Below the pieces are notes generated by a model. The model worked only from the letters and a program-made list of their open reading frames with translations, ran no database searches and was not told the origin of the DNA. Positions 1 to 5,228 of a stretch of DNA of 7,987 nt are shown here, in pieces. Location: assembly GCA_030040955.1 (NCBI GenBank), contig JASHSH010000313.1, forward strand, positions 1 through 7,987, in the 5' to 3' direction. Made by a program: the position numbers and the translations under genes. Origin of the DNA: Rhodospirillales bacterium (GTDB lineage Bacteria; Pseudomonadota; Alphaproteobacteria; Rhodospirillales; Magnetospirillaceae). Each line of letters begins with the position of its first letter. Positions within the stretch are counted from its first letter, which is position 1.

Positions 1-810
1 GAGTTCACCGGCGGCACGGTGATCGAGGTGCACTACCCCGACGCCGCCGATCCGGCCGCGGCGCAGGCGGCGCTGGAGAAGGCGTCGCTGGCCAAGTCGC
101 AGGTGCAGAATTTCGGCACCGCCTCGGACCTGATCATCCGCATGCCGCTGGTCGAGGGCATCACCAGCGGGCAGATGTCGGAGAAGGTGCTGACCGCACT
201 GCGCGCGGCGCGGCCGCAGGTCGAGCTGCGCCGGGTGGAGTTCATCGGCCCGCAGGTCGGCAAGGAGCTGGTGACCGACGGGTCGATCGCGCTCCTCCTC
301 GTCTGCATCGGCATCATGGCCTATCTCGCGTTCCGCTTCGAATGGCGGTTCGCGCTCGCCGCGATCATCGCGAACCTGCACGACATCGTGATCATCCTCG
401 GCTTCTTCGCCTTCTTCCGCTGGGAGTTCTCGCTCACCGTGCTGGCCGCGGTGCTGTCGGTGCTCGGCTATTCGGTCAACGAGTCGGTGGTGGTGTTCGA
501 CCGAATCCGCGAGAATTTCCGCAAGTTCAAGAAGGCGAGCGTGGCCGAGATCATCAACAACGCGATCACCGCGACCATGTCGCGCACCATCATCACGCAT
601 GGCTGCACCGAGATAGTGGTGGTCTCGATGCTGCTGTTCGGCGGCGAGACCCTGCATTATTTCGCGCTCGCGCTGACCGTGGGCATCCTGTTCGGCATCT
701 ACTCCTCGGTGCTGGTGTCGAGCCCGATCGTGATGTGGCTCGGCGCCACGCGCGCCCATTTCGCCAAGGGCGAGGCGGCGCCGGCCAAGCCGGCCGGGGC
801 GCGGGGCTAG
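1..810 (+). CDS. secF: Protein translocase subunit SecF (5' end outside window)
   Basis: SecF works with SecD at the SecYEG channel in the inner membrane and uses the proton gradient to help export proteins. The frame is open from base 1. The first visible residues, EFTGGT, match the (D/E)FxGGT motif just after transmembrane helix 1, so roughly 45-50 N-terminal residues lie upstream (estimate from family length). A periplasmic segment follows to about residue 90, then five hydrophobic helices at about 94-112, 117-138, 143-163, 190-212 and 217-240 of the fragment. The signature helix reads GYSVNESVVVFDRIREN, where most family members have N-D-T/S. The later stretch SRTIITHGCTEIVVVSM replaces the more common SRT..TS.TT. 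The tail is short and rich in Ala, Lys and Pro. The next gene begins 25 bases on, in the same direction. The family call is very secure. Confidence 0.97.
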   Translation, partial: EFTGGTVIEVHYPDAADPAAAQAALEKASLAKSQVQNFGTASDLIIRMPLVEGITSGQMSEKVLTALRAARPQVELRRVEFIGPQVGKELVTDGSIALLLVCIGIMAYLAFRFEWRFALAAIIANLHDIVIILGFFAFFRWEFSLTVLAAVLSVLGYSVNESVVVFDRIRENFRKFKKASVAEIINNAITATMSRTIITHGCTEIVVVSMLLFGGETLHYFALALTVGILFGIYSSVLVSSPIVMWLGATRAHFAKGEAAPAKPAGARG

Positions 811-827
811 CGGGCGCGGCGCGCCCG
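811..827 (+). other. Short GC hairpin between secF and the Mth938-domain gene
   Basis: CGGGCGC (811-817) and GCGCCCG (821-827) form a 7-bp perfect stem around a 3-base loop, directly after the secF stop codon. There is no T-tract, so it is not a classical terminator. It may be an RNA-stabilising hairpin in a secF-Mth938 transcript, or chance in very GC-rich DNA. Confidence 0.35.
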
Positions 828-835
828 GCAGGGCC

Positions 836-1213
836 ATGGAACTCGAGCCCCAGAATCCCGGGGGCCGGCAATTCATCCAGGCCTATGGCGGCCAGGGCTT
901 CCGCATCTCGGGCGTCCGCCACGCGGGCTCGGTGATCGTGCTGCCGCAGGCGACCTTCGCCTGGGAGGTCGCGGGCATCGAGACGGCGACGGCCGAAAGC
1001 CTCGCCGCGGTGACCGGGTTCCAACCCAAGGTCGAGATTTTGCTGATCGGCACCGGCCTGCGCATGCTGCCGCTGCTCGCGAGCCTGCGGGCGCATTTCC
1101 GCCAGGCGGGGATCATGATCGACGGCATGGACACCGGCGCCGCGTGCCGCACCTATAATGTGCTCACCAACGAGGATCGCCGCGTCGCCGCCGCGCTGAT
1201 CTTGCCGGTGTAG
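836..1213 (+). CDS. Mth938-domain protein (DUF498/NDUFAF3-like)
   Basis: This 125-residue soluble protein has the Mth938/DUF498 fold, shared with the mitochondrial complex I assembly factor NDUFAF3. The biochemical role of the bacterial members is not established. Visible family features are an N-terminal segment ending in a GFRISGVRHAGSVIVLP strand, the central VEILLIGTG strand-turn, and the C-terminal MDTGAACRTYNVLTNEDRRVAAALILP block, which carries the conserved A-C-R-T-Y-N-x-L run. The length is typical. The ATG at 836 sits just after an AGGG (830-833), a short spacing. In many Alphaproteobacteria this gene follows secDF, as here, which supports the call and suggests cotranscription. No signal peptide or membrane helix is seen. 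Confidence 0.93.
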   Translation: MELEPQNPGGRQFIQAYGGQGFRISGVRHAGSVIVLPQATFAWEVAGIETATAESLAAVTGFQPKVEILLIGTGLRMLPLLASLRAHFRQAGIMIDGMDTGAACRTYNVLTNEDRRVAAALILPV

Positions 1214-1237
1214 GCGGGAGCAGCGGAAGTCTTCGTC

Positions 1238-1346
1238 GACCCCCACCCTGTCCCTCCCCGCAAGGGGGAGGGGATGTGCACGCAAGGATGAACCCCTCCC
1301 CCGCTTGCGCGGGGAGGATCGACGTACACGTCGATGGGGTGGGGGC
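1238..1346. repeat. Composite palindromic intergenic repeat with inverted ends
   Basis: The stretch is bounded by inverted ends: CCCCCACCC from about 1240 and GGGGTGGGGG ending near 1345. Inside are three stems. CCCTCCCC/GGGGAGGG pairs 1252-1259 with 1265-1272. A CCTCCCC(C)GC/GCGGGGAGG stem spans 1295-1317. ATCGACGT/ACGTCGAT is a perfect 8-bp arm pair (1318-1325 and 1328-1335). A related unit occurs after rpoH (3921-3961). It codes for nothing credible and looks like a dispersed, possibly non-autonomous element of the kind common in alphaproteobacterial genomes. Confidence 0.7.
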
Positions 1347-1367
1347 ATCGGTGAATCGTCGGTCGCC

Positions 1368-1399
1368 AGAAAAAGAAAGGGGGCCAGCGGGCCCCCTTT
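1368..1399 (-). terminator. Rho-independent terminator of the PuuD-like gene
   Basis: AAAGGGGGCC (1376-1385) pairs with GGCCCCCTTT (1390-1399) around a 4-base loop. Read on the minus strand, the stem is followed by a T-rich run (complement of AGAAAAAGAAA, 1368-1378). It begins about 20 bases after the stop codon of the minus-strand gene, at the expected place and in the expected orientation. Confidence 0.87.
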
Positions 1400-1419
1400 C
1401 GCGCTCGATATCGAACGTC

Positions 1420-1926
1420 TCAGTACACGTGCACCGAGGCCATGCAATAGAGCATGGGGATCGAGAGCAGCGTGTTGACGCGCGAGGCGAGGCCCGCGAT
1501 GCGCGCGGCCTTCTTTTTCTCGTCGTCGGTCACCTGCACGAGGCCCATGTTCTTCTTCTGGTTGGGCCAGATGATGCCCCACACGTTCGCCCACATGATC
1601 GCGCCCAGCCACATGCCGAAGCCGATGGCGGTGAAATGCGCGCTGTGATCGCCGATGCCGAGGCGGATCGCCTGCCAGAGCTCGCCCTGGAACCAGGCCT
1701 CGATCAGGCCGGTGATGATGGTCGCCATGGCGCCCCAGCGGAACCAGAACAGCGCCTCGGGCAGGATGTATTTGCTCACCCCCGGCTTCAGCTCGGCCGG
1801 TATCTTCGGCATCGTCGGGGTCTGCGTGAAGTTGAAGTACCAGAGGTGGCCGATCCACATGATGCCGCTGATGATGTGCAGCCAGCGGAAGAAGAACGCC
1901 CACCAGTCGTGGCTGACGAATTCCAT
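1420..1926 (-). CDS. PuuD-like membrane protein (urate oxidase N-terminal domain), no cytochrome c domain
   Basis: This 168-residue integral membrane protein has about four hydrophobic helices (near residues 10-30, 60-80, 97-120 and 146-164). The segment RWLHIISGIMWIGHLWYF and the C-terminal SRVNTLLSIPMLYCM match the membrane domain of PuuD-type urate hydroxylases (urate oxidase N-terminal domain). PuuD proper carries a C-terminal cytochrome c domain that takes the electrons. No CXXCH is present here and the protein ends at residue 168, so urate oxidation is not shown. Histidines at 17, 27, 94 and 97 lie in or beside helices and could bind haem (inference). The ATG at 1926 has a GGGAGGGG Shine-Dalgarno. 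It lies 10 bases after a membrane peptide gene and ends before a clear terminator, so the two form a unit. No purine-degradation genes adjoin it. Confidence 0.85.
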   Translation of the reverse strand: MEFVSHDWWAFFFRWLHIISGIMWIGHLWYFNFTQTPTMPKIPAELKPGVSKYILPEALFWFRWGAMATIITGLIEAWFQGELWQAIRLGIGDHSAHFTAIGFGMWLGAIMWANVWGIIWPNQKKNMGLVQVTDDEKKKAARIAGLASRVNTLLSIPMLYCMASVHVY

Positions 1927-1936
1927 GGCCCCCTCC

Positions 1937-2035
1937 CTAAACGCCGCTGATCGCGTGGATCAGGAGAACGACCACGACCGTCAGAACGAGACCCAGGACG
2001 ATGGTCTGTCCCAGGGAATCCAGGGGATTTTTCAT
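1937..2035 (-). CDS. 32-residue single-pass membrane peptide
   Basis: This small ORF has an ATG at 2035 preceded by GAGGAAACA, a strong Shine-Dalgarno at good spacing. It encodes 32 residues and stops with TAG at 1937-1939. The N-terminal ten residues are polar (MKNPLDSLGQ). Residues 11-29 are an almost unbroken run of Val, Leu, Ile, Ala and Gly, one membrane-spanning helix, with His27 near its end. The tail is four residues. The PuuD-like gene starts 10 bases later on the same strand, so the two are almost certainly cotranscribed. By analogy with other tiny membrane proteins it may be a subunit or regulator of that partner (inference). I do not recognise a named family. The ribosome binding site and clean hydrophobic profile make it more than a chance ORF. 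Confidence 0.75.
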   Translation of the reverse strand: MKNPLDSLGQTIVLGLVLTVVVVLLIHAISGV

Positions 2036-2140
2036 TGTTTCCTCGTTTCCGGTTCGACGATCCCCGGGCCTGGTCGGCGGGGCCTGTCCCGTGCAAGCGG
2101 GCGCGGGGCGCGGCCCGTCCGGGGATCTCGGTCGGGGCCG

Positions 2141-2170
2141 AGGATAGCGTGAAGGCGCGCGCAGTGGCAA
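2141..2170 (-). promoter_or_regulatory. Candidate sigma-70 promoter for the membrane peptide/PuuD-like unit
   Basis: On the minus strand TTGCCA (2170-2165) and TATCCT (2146-2141) are separated by 18 bases. This predicts a start near 2134 and a leader of about 100 bases before the ATG at 2035. The motif match is good, but it rests on sequence alone. Confidence 0.45.
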
Positions 2171-2216
2171 TCGCGTTGCATTCGCAAGCGGAGGCGGCGC
2201 CGCCGCTGCCTGCGTC

Positions 2217-2360
2217 ATGGCCGGGCTTGGCCCGGCCATCCACGAATGCTTCGAGACGGAAATTAGGTGGATGCCCGGGTCGCGGGCTTCGCCCGGCCCG
2301 GGCATGACGGCGGGAGAATGAGCGGATGCCCGGGCCGCGGCTCGGCGCCCCGGTCCGGGC
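2217..2360. repeat. Cluster of three intergenic palindromes
   Basis: Hairpin A is ATGGCCGGGC/GCCCGGCCAT (2217-2226 and 2230-2239). Hairpin B has outer arms ATGCCCGGG/CCCGGGCAT (2271-2279 and 2297-2305) and an inner CGGGC/GCCCG stem. Hairpin C is GCCCGG with CCGGGC (2328-2333 and 2355-2360), extended by CCG/CGG. Between A and B sits ATGCTTCGAGAC (2246-2257), also found at 5052-5063. Units of this type recur between genes in many Alphaproteobacteria. Hairpin C lies about 13 bases past the lipoprotein stop and could help end that transcript. Positions 2036-2372 hold no other gene. Confidence 0.72.
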
Positions 2361-2372
2361 TTCGCGTCGCGC

Positions 2373-2633
2373 TTAGTTGCTGTTGTTGTGCAAGACCGTC
2401 GGCGCGGGACCCAGATTGATGACGCTCGGGCTGCTCACGGCGCCGACCACCGCGCCGGCCGCGCCGCCGAGCAGCGCCGCGCCGAGGATGGGTCCGCCGG
2501 CCAGGATGCCGATCACCGCGCCGCCGGTGGCGCCGATCGCGCCGCCGGTGACGCCGCGGTCGACGGGGGTGGTGCCGCAGCTCGCCAAGGCTAGGCAGGC
2601 CGCGGCGCAGAGGCCGATCGCGATGCTTCGCAT
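2373..2633 (-). CDS. Small glycine-zipper lipoprotein
   Basis: This 86-residue exported protein starts at an ATG (2633) with an AGGAG Shine-Dalgarno 8 bases away. The signal peptide is MRSIAIGLCAAACLALAS, followed by a lipobox LASC with the lipidated cysteine at residue 19. Gly at +2 suggests passage to the outer membrane rather than retention. Residues 29-66 are a glycine-zipper region (GGAIGATGGAVIG, then GGPILGAALLGGAAGAVVG), which packs as membrane-associated helices in surface lipoproteins such as the SlyB/OsmB type. The tail is polar and Asn-rich. The function is unknown; envelope or stress roles are common for such proteins. It is transcribed divergently from rpoH across about 390 bases. 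No named orthologue is recognised. Confidence 0.85.
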   Translation of the reverse strand: MRSIAIGLCAAACLALASCGTTPVDRGVTGGAIGATGGAVIGILAGGPILGAALLGGAAGAVVGAVSSPSVINLGPAPTVLHNNSN

Positions 2634-2793
2634 GGATGCATCTCCTATCGTCGTGAGGCGGCCGGCCGGGATCGCCCGGGCTGGTCCCGCACGACGCCAA
2701 TATGGAAGCCCGCAGGGGCCGGGATCGGGCGGAATTCGGGCCATTTCAAGGAGATGCGATCCGGGTCCGTTCCAGCCCCAAACCTGAAAATGC

Positions 2794-2823
2794 TTGACTT
2801 TTTTAGTCGGGTATGGCATTGTC
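2794..2823 (+). promoter_or_regulatory. Possible promoter element upstream of rpoH
   Basis: TTGACT (2794-2799) lies in the only AT-rich patch of the divergent region. At 18-bp spacing the -10 would be CATTGT (2818-2823), a weak match. An alternative sigma factor may read it, but no convincing GGAAC/CGTT-type element was seen. If used, the rpoH leader would be about 190 bases. Confidence 0.3.
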
Positions 2824-2864
2824 GCGGCACTTGGCGAGGGGTGCCTTCGGGGCCGCTCGCCCGA

Positions 2865-2886
2865 CGCCCGACCGAAACGGTGGGCG
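2865..2886 (+). promoter_or_regulatory. Stem-loop in the rpoH leader
   Basis: CGCCC (2865-2869) pairs with GGGCG (2882-2886), and ACCG (2871-2874) pairs with CGGT (2878-2881). This gives a nine-pair hairpin with one bulged G and an AAA loop. It lies about 14 bases upstream of the Shine-Dalgarno of the 14-codon leader ORF. A smaller GGCAC/GTGCC pairing precedes it (2826-2830 and 2841-2845). Confidence 0.45.
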
Positions 2887-2912
2887 CCCGTCATGTTGCT
2901 CGTTAGGAGGAT

Positions 2913-2957
2913 ATGACCATGACCAAGTTCGTCCGTTCCATCAGTCGTCCCGGGTAG
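2913..2957 (+). CDS. 14-codon leader ORF upstream of rpoH
   Basis: The ORF reads MTMTKFVRSISRPG and stops with TAG. It is preceded by TTAGGAGGAT, a near-perfect Shine-Dalgarno (2903-2910) far stronger than the one in front of rpoH. The peptide is basic (one Lys, two Arg) and has no hydrophobic segment. It ends 63 bases before rpoH. A 6-bp hairpin, CCGAGC/GCTCGG (2968-2973 and 2978-2983, loop TTGC), lies between the two. The arrangement suggests a translated leader that affects rpoH expression (inference). It could instead be the remnant of a longer gene. I know of no described peptide with this sequence. Confidence 0.5.
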   Translation: MTMTKFVRSISRPG

Positions 2958-3020
2958 AGCGCGCGGACCGAGCTTGCGCTCGGAAGCATCCGTTCTCACC
3001 TGCAATCTGGGACCACGACA

Positions 3021-3914
3021 ATGACCAATGCATCGATGACTCTTCCCGTCCCCTCCGGGGCCGATGGCGGCTTGGCGAAGTATCTGCGCGACATCCGCCG
3101 CTTCCCGGTACTGACCGCCGACGAGGAATTCGTGCTCGCCAAGCGATGGCAGGAGCACCAGGACGTGGCCGCGGCGCATCAGCTGGTGACCAGCCATCTG
3201 CGCCTGGTCGCCAAGATGGCGCTCGGCTTCCGCCATTACGGGCTTCCCGTGGCCGACCTCATCAGCGAGGGCAATCTCGGCCTGATGCGGGCGGTGAAGA
3301 AGTTCGACCCCGACCGCGGCTTCCGCCTCGCCACCTACGCGATGTGGTGGATCAAGGCCTCGCTGCACGAATATGTGCTGAACAGCTGGTCGATGGTGCG
3401 CTTCGGCACGCTGGCGGCGCATAAGCGGCTGTTCTTCAACCTGCGCCGGACCAAGGCGAAGCTGGACATCCTCGACTCGGGCCCGCTGAACGACGAAGAC
3501 GCCGCGCGCATCGCCAAGGAGCTCGACACCACCGCCGCGACCGTCCAGGAGATGGACCAGCGGCTTTCGGGCCGCGACGCCTCGCTGAACGTGCCGGTGG
3601 CGGCCGACGTGGACATCGAGCGCCAGGACCTGCTGGTCGACGATCGTCCCGACCAGGAGGCGGTGCTCGGCGAACGCGAGGAATCGCGGCTCGGCGGCAA
3701 ATGGCTGGCCGAGGGGCTGAAGGTGCTCGACGAGCGCGAGCTCGACATCCTCACCGAGCGGCGCCTGCGGGAGAATCCGCTCACGCTCGAGGAGCTCGGC
3801 ACGCGCTACCACATCAGCCGCGAGCGCATCCGCCAGATCGAGAACCGCGCGTTCAACAAATTGCAAGCCGCCGTGAAGCGGGCGGCGCGCGAGGCGCAGC
3901 CCGCGACGGCGTGA
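3021..3914 (+). CDS. rpoH: RNA polymerase sigma-32 factor RpoH
   Basis: This 297-residue heat-shock-type sigma factor directs RNA polymerase to chaperone and stress genes. Region 1.2 is YLRDIRRFPVLTADEE (21-36). Region 2 runs from about 56 to 120, including RLATYAMWWIKASLHEYVL (102-120), which binds and melts the -10 element. The RpoH box appears as HKRLFFNLRR (134-143), with His where Gln is usual. Region 4.2 is LTLEELGTRYHISRERIRQIE (254-274), a helix-turn-helix. The sequence SMVRFGT (124-130) departs from the common SLVKMGT, as expected of a second RpoH paralogue. The ATG at 3021 has only a weak TGGGA ribosome binding site, in contrast to the leader ORF upstream. It converges on the TPR gene. 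The family is certain; whether it is the main or the secondary RpoH is open. Confidence 0.96.
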   Translation: MTNASMTLPVPSGADGGLAKYLRDIRRFPVLTADEEFVLAKRWQEHQDVAAAHQLVTSHLRLVAKMALGFRHYGLPVADLISEGNLGLMRAVKKFDPDRGFRLATYAMWWIKASLHEYVLNSWSMVRFGTLAAHKRLFFNLRRTKAKLDILDSGPLNDEDAARIAKELDTTAATVQEMDQRLSGRDASLNVPVAADVDIERQDLLVDDRPDQEAVLGEREESRLGGKWLAEGLKVLDERELDILTERRLRENPLTLEELGTRYHISRERIRQIENRAFNKLQAAVKRAAREAQPATA

Positions 3915-3920
3915 CCCCTC

Positions 3921-3961
3921 CCCCACCCCGTCCCTCCCCGCTTCGGGAGGGACGGATGGGG
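3921..3961. terminator. Palindrome between convergent rpoH and TPR genes
   Basis: CCGTCCCTCCC (3928-3938) and GGGAGGGACGG (3945-3955) form an 11-bp perfect stem around CGCTTC. CCCCA and TGGGG (3921-3925 and 3957-3961) can extend it. It lies between two convergent stop codons and could end both transcripts. It lacks T-tracts on either side, and its sequence matches the repeat family at 1238-1273, so it may be a repeat recruited as a terminator. Confidence 0.6.
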
Positions 3962-3965
3962 CCAC

Positions 3966-4973
3966 CTACCCCTTCGCCAGCACCGCGCTGCCCGATTTGT
4001 CGGGCAACAGCAGCAGCGATTCGGGCTTGCCTTCCAGAAATCCGTCGACCGCCTGCGCGATCAGGGGACGCGAATCGTCGGCATAGAAGCCGATCACCAG
4101 CAGCCCGCGCGGATTGAGCCTAGGATGGAAGAATTCGAGCGCCGCCGCGGCCTGCGCGCCCGAGGTCGGGTCGACATGGACAAAGGCGAAGCGCGCCTCC
4201 GCCGGCAGCCGCTTCGCGGAGTCGGGAAACGCGCCGGCGCAATAGATGGTCTCGTCGTCTCCCACCATCGCCTTGACCGCGTCGAGCGCGGTCGCGTCGG
4301 CGAATTCGTCGAACAGATAGAGCATGCGGCCCGGCGCCGTGCCGCGCAGCACCTTCGCCGCGTGGCCGCGCCCGACTCCCAGCGCCGCCAGCGCTCCGCC
4401 GACCCCGCTCGCCAGGGTGCGCGCGACGTTCGCGGCGAGAAAATAGAACAGCGCCAGATCGTCGGCGGTGCCGGCGCGCGGATCGATCCAGGATTCGAGC
4501 AGCTTGTCGCGTTGCTCGCTGCGCCGGAAGCGCGACTGGTTGACCGGGCGCGCTTGGAGATGATGCGTCGCGCTCTTGCGGTTGAAGGCGGCGGCGTCGA
4601 TCCTGGGCGGACGCCCGGCATGCAGCGCGAGCGCCTTGTCGAACGCCGCGGCCGCCTCGCCTTCGCGCCCCAGCGCGCGCAGCGCGCCGCCCAGCGCGCG
4701 ATGGCGATCGGGATTCGATGCGTCGATCGCGGCCGCGCGCTCGAGCAGCGGCAGAGCGAGATCGGGACGGCTGGCCGCGCTCTCGATCGCGGCGGCGACG
4801 GCATACGCGTCGGCATGGCCGGGGGCTGCCTTGATCGCCGCCTGGACCAGCTGACGCGATTCCTCGACCCGGCCCGCGCGCAGCAGCTGGCGCGCCGCGG
4901 CCAGGCTCTGCGGCAGAGTGAGCCGCGTCGGCTGCTTGCCCTTCGTTGGCGAATCCTGCGTCTTCGCGGCCAG
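3966..4973 (-). CDS. TPR protein with a degenerate TylF-like methyltransferase C-terminus
   Basis: The frame is open from 5024 to the TAG at 3966-3968. From the proposed start it encodes 335 residues. Residues 20-118 are three tetratricopeptide-like helical pairs, rich in Ala and Leu (AGRVEESRQLVQAAIKAAPG, then ALPLLERAAAIDASNPD, then GREGEAAAAFDKALALH). The C-terminal part (about 185-335) resembles TylF-type O-methyltransferases: LYLFDEF (LFDTFEG in the family), GAFPDSA, FAFVHVD, ALEFFHPRLNPRGLLVI, AVDGFL. The family's DDY metal site is GFY here (295-297), and the second Asp of LDxD is lost, so catalysis is doubtful (inference). No ATG, GTG or TTG lies in frame between the upstream stop and residue 208. 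CTG at 4973 has a GGAGG six bases upstream and is proposed as the start. GTG at 4352 would delete the TPRs. A frameshift from another start is the alternative. Confidence 0.7.
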   Translation of the reverse strand: MAAKTQDSPTKGKQPTRLTLPQSLAAARQLLRAGRVEESRQLVQAAIKAAPGHADAYAVAAAIESAASRPDLALPLLERAAAIDASNPDRHRALGGALRALGREGEAAAAFDKALALHAGRPPRIDAAAFNRKSATHHLQARPVNQSRFRRSEQRDKLLESWIDPRAGTADDLALFYFLAANVARTLASGVGGALAALGVGRGHAAKVLRGTAPGRMLYLFDEFADATALDAVKAMVGDDETIYCAGAFPDSAKRLPAEARFAFVHVDPTSGAQAAAALEFFHPRLNPRGLLVIGFYADDSRPLIAQAVDGFLEGKPESLLLLPDKSGSAVLAKG

Positions 4974-4999
4974 TCGCTTCCTCCGCTCGCGCCGGGCGG

Positions 5000-5028
5000 A
5001 TGGTTGCCCGCGCCCGCGCTGGGGTCAA
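5000..5028 (-). promoter_or_regulatory. Candidate promoter of the TPR gene
   Basis: On the minus strand TTGACC (5028-5023) and AACCAT (5005-5000) are separated by 17 bases. A start near 4993 would leave about 20 bases of leader holding the GGAGG (4984-4980) before the CTG at 4973. The -10 is a weak match. If real, it excludes any start upstream of about 4993. Confidence 0.3.
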
Positions 5029-5047
5029 GGCGAGGGCGGTCAGCCGA

Positions 5048-5147
5048 CCTCATGCTTCGAGACAGTCGCCGCTAGCGCGGCGACTTCCTCAGCATGAGGA
5101 GTCTCTTTGAAGGGGCCTCATCCCGAGCCCAGTCGAAGGATGAGGCC
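5048..5147. repeat. Two adjacent palindromic repeats in the divergent spacer
   Basis: The first has outer arms CCTCATGCT/AGCATGAGG (5048-5056 and 5091-5099) and an inner perfect stem GTCGCCGC/GCGGCGAC (5065-5072 and 5077-5084). The second has arms GGCCTCATCC/GGATGAGGCC (5114-5123 and 5138-5147). Both are non-coding and belong to the CATGCTTCGAGAC and ATCCCGAGCCCAGTCGAAGGAT types seen between genes in Alphaproteobacteria. The spacer from 4974 to 5228 otherwise holds only promoter candidates. Confidence 0.72.
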
Positions 5148-5228
5148 GGAGACGAGGGCGCCGCTTGCCAAGCCGAATCGATTTGTTCAGCTTGAGCGGG
5201 GCACGCGGCGGAACATTTGGGGGCGAGC

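Noticed and set aside
593..1903. 436-residue open frame on the minus strand
   Set aside because: It runs antisense to secF and the Mth938 gene and through repeats and a terminator. Its composition (Arg, His, Pro, Ala) is that of a GC-rich shadow frame.
1420..1926. Calling the PuuD-like gene a urate oxidase
   Set aside because: Only the membrane domain is present, there is no CXXCH, and no purine-degradation genes are nearby, so substrate assignment is not supported.
2634..3965. Long minus-strand open frame extending upstream of the lipoprotein
   Set aside because: It is antisense to rpoH. The lipoprotein's own ATG with Shine-Dalgarno, signal peptide and lipobox define the real start at 2633.
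3966..4352. Stand-alone 128-residue protein from GTG 4352
   Set aside because: The frame continues upstream with clear TPR-like helices in the same frame and no stop until 5025, and the GTG has no convincing Shine-Dalgarno.
5217..5228. TTG start for the parA-like gene at 5217
   Set aside because: ATG 5229 has a better Shine-Dalgarno and gives the usual short N-terminus before the Walker A motif.
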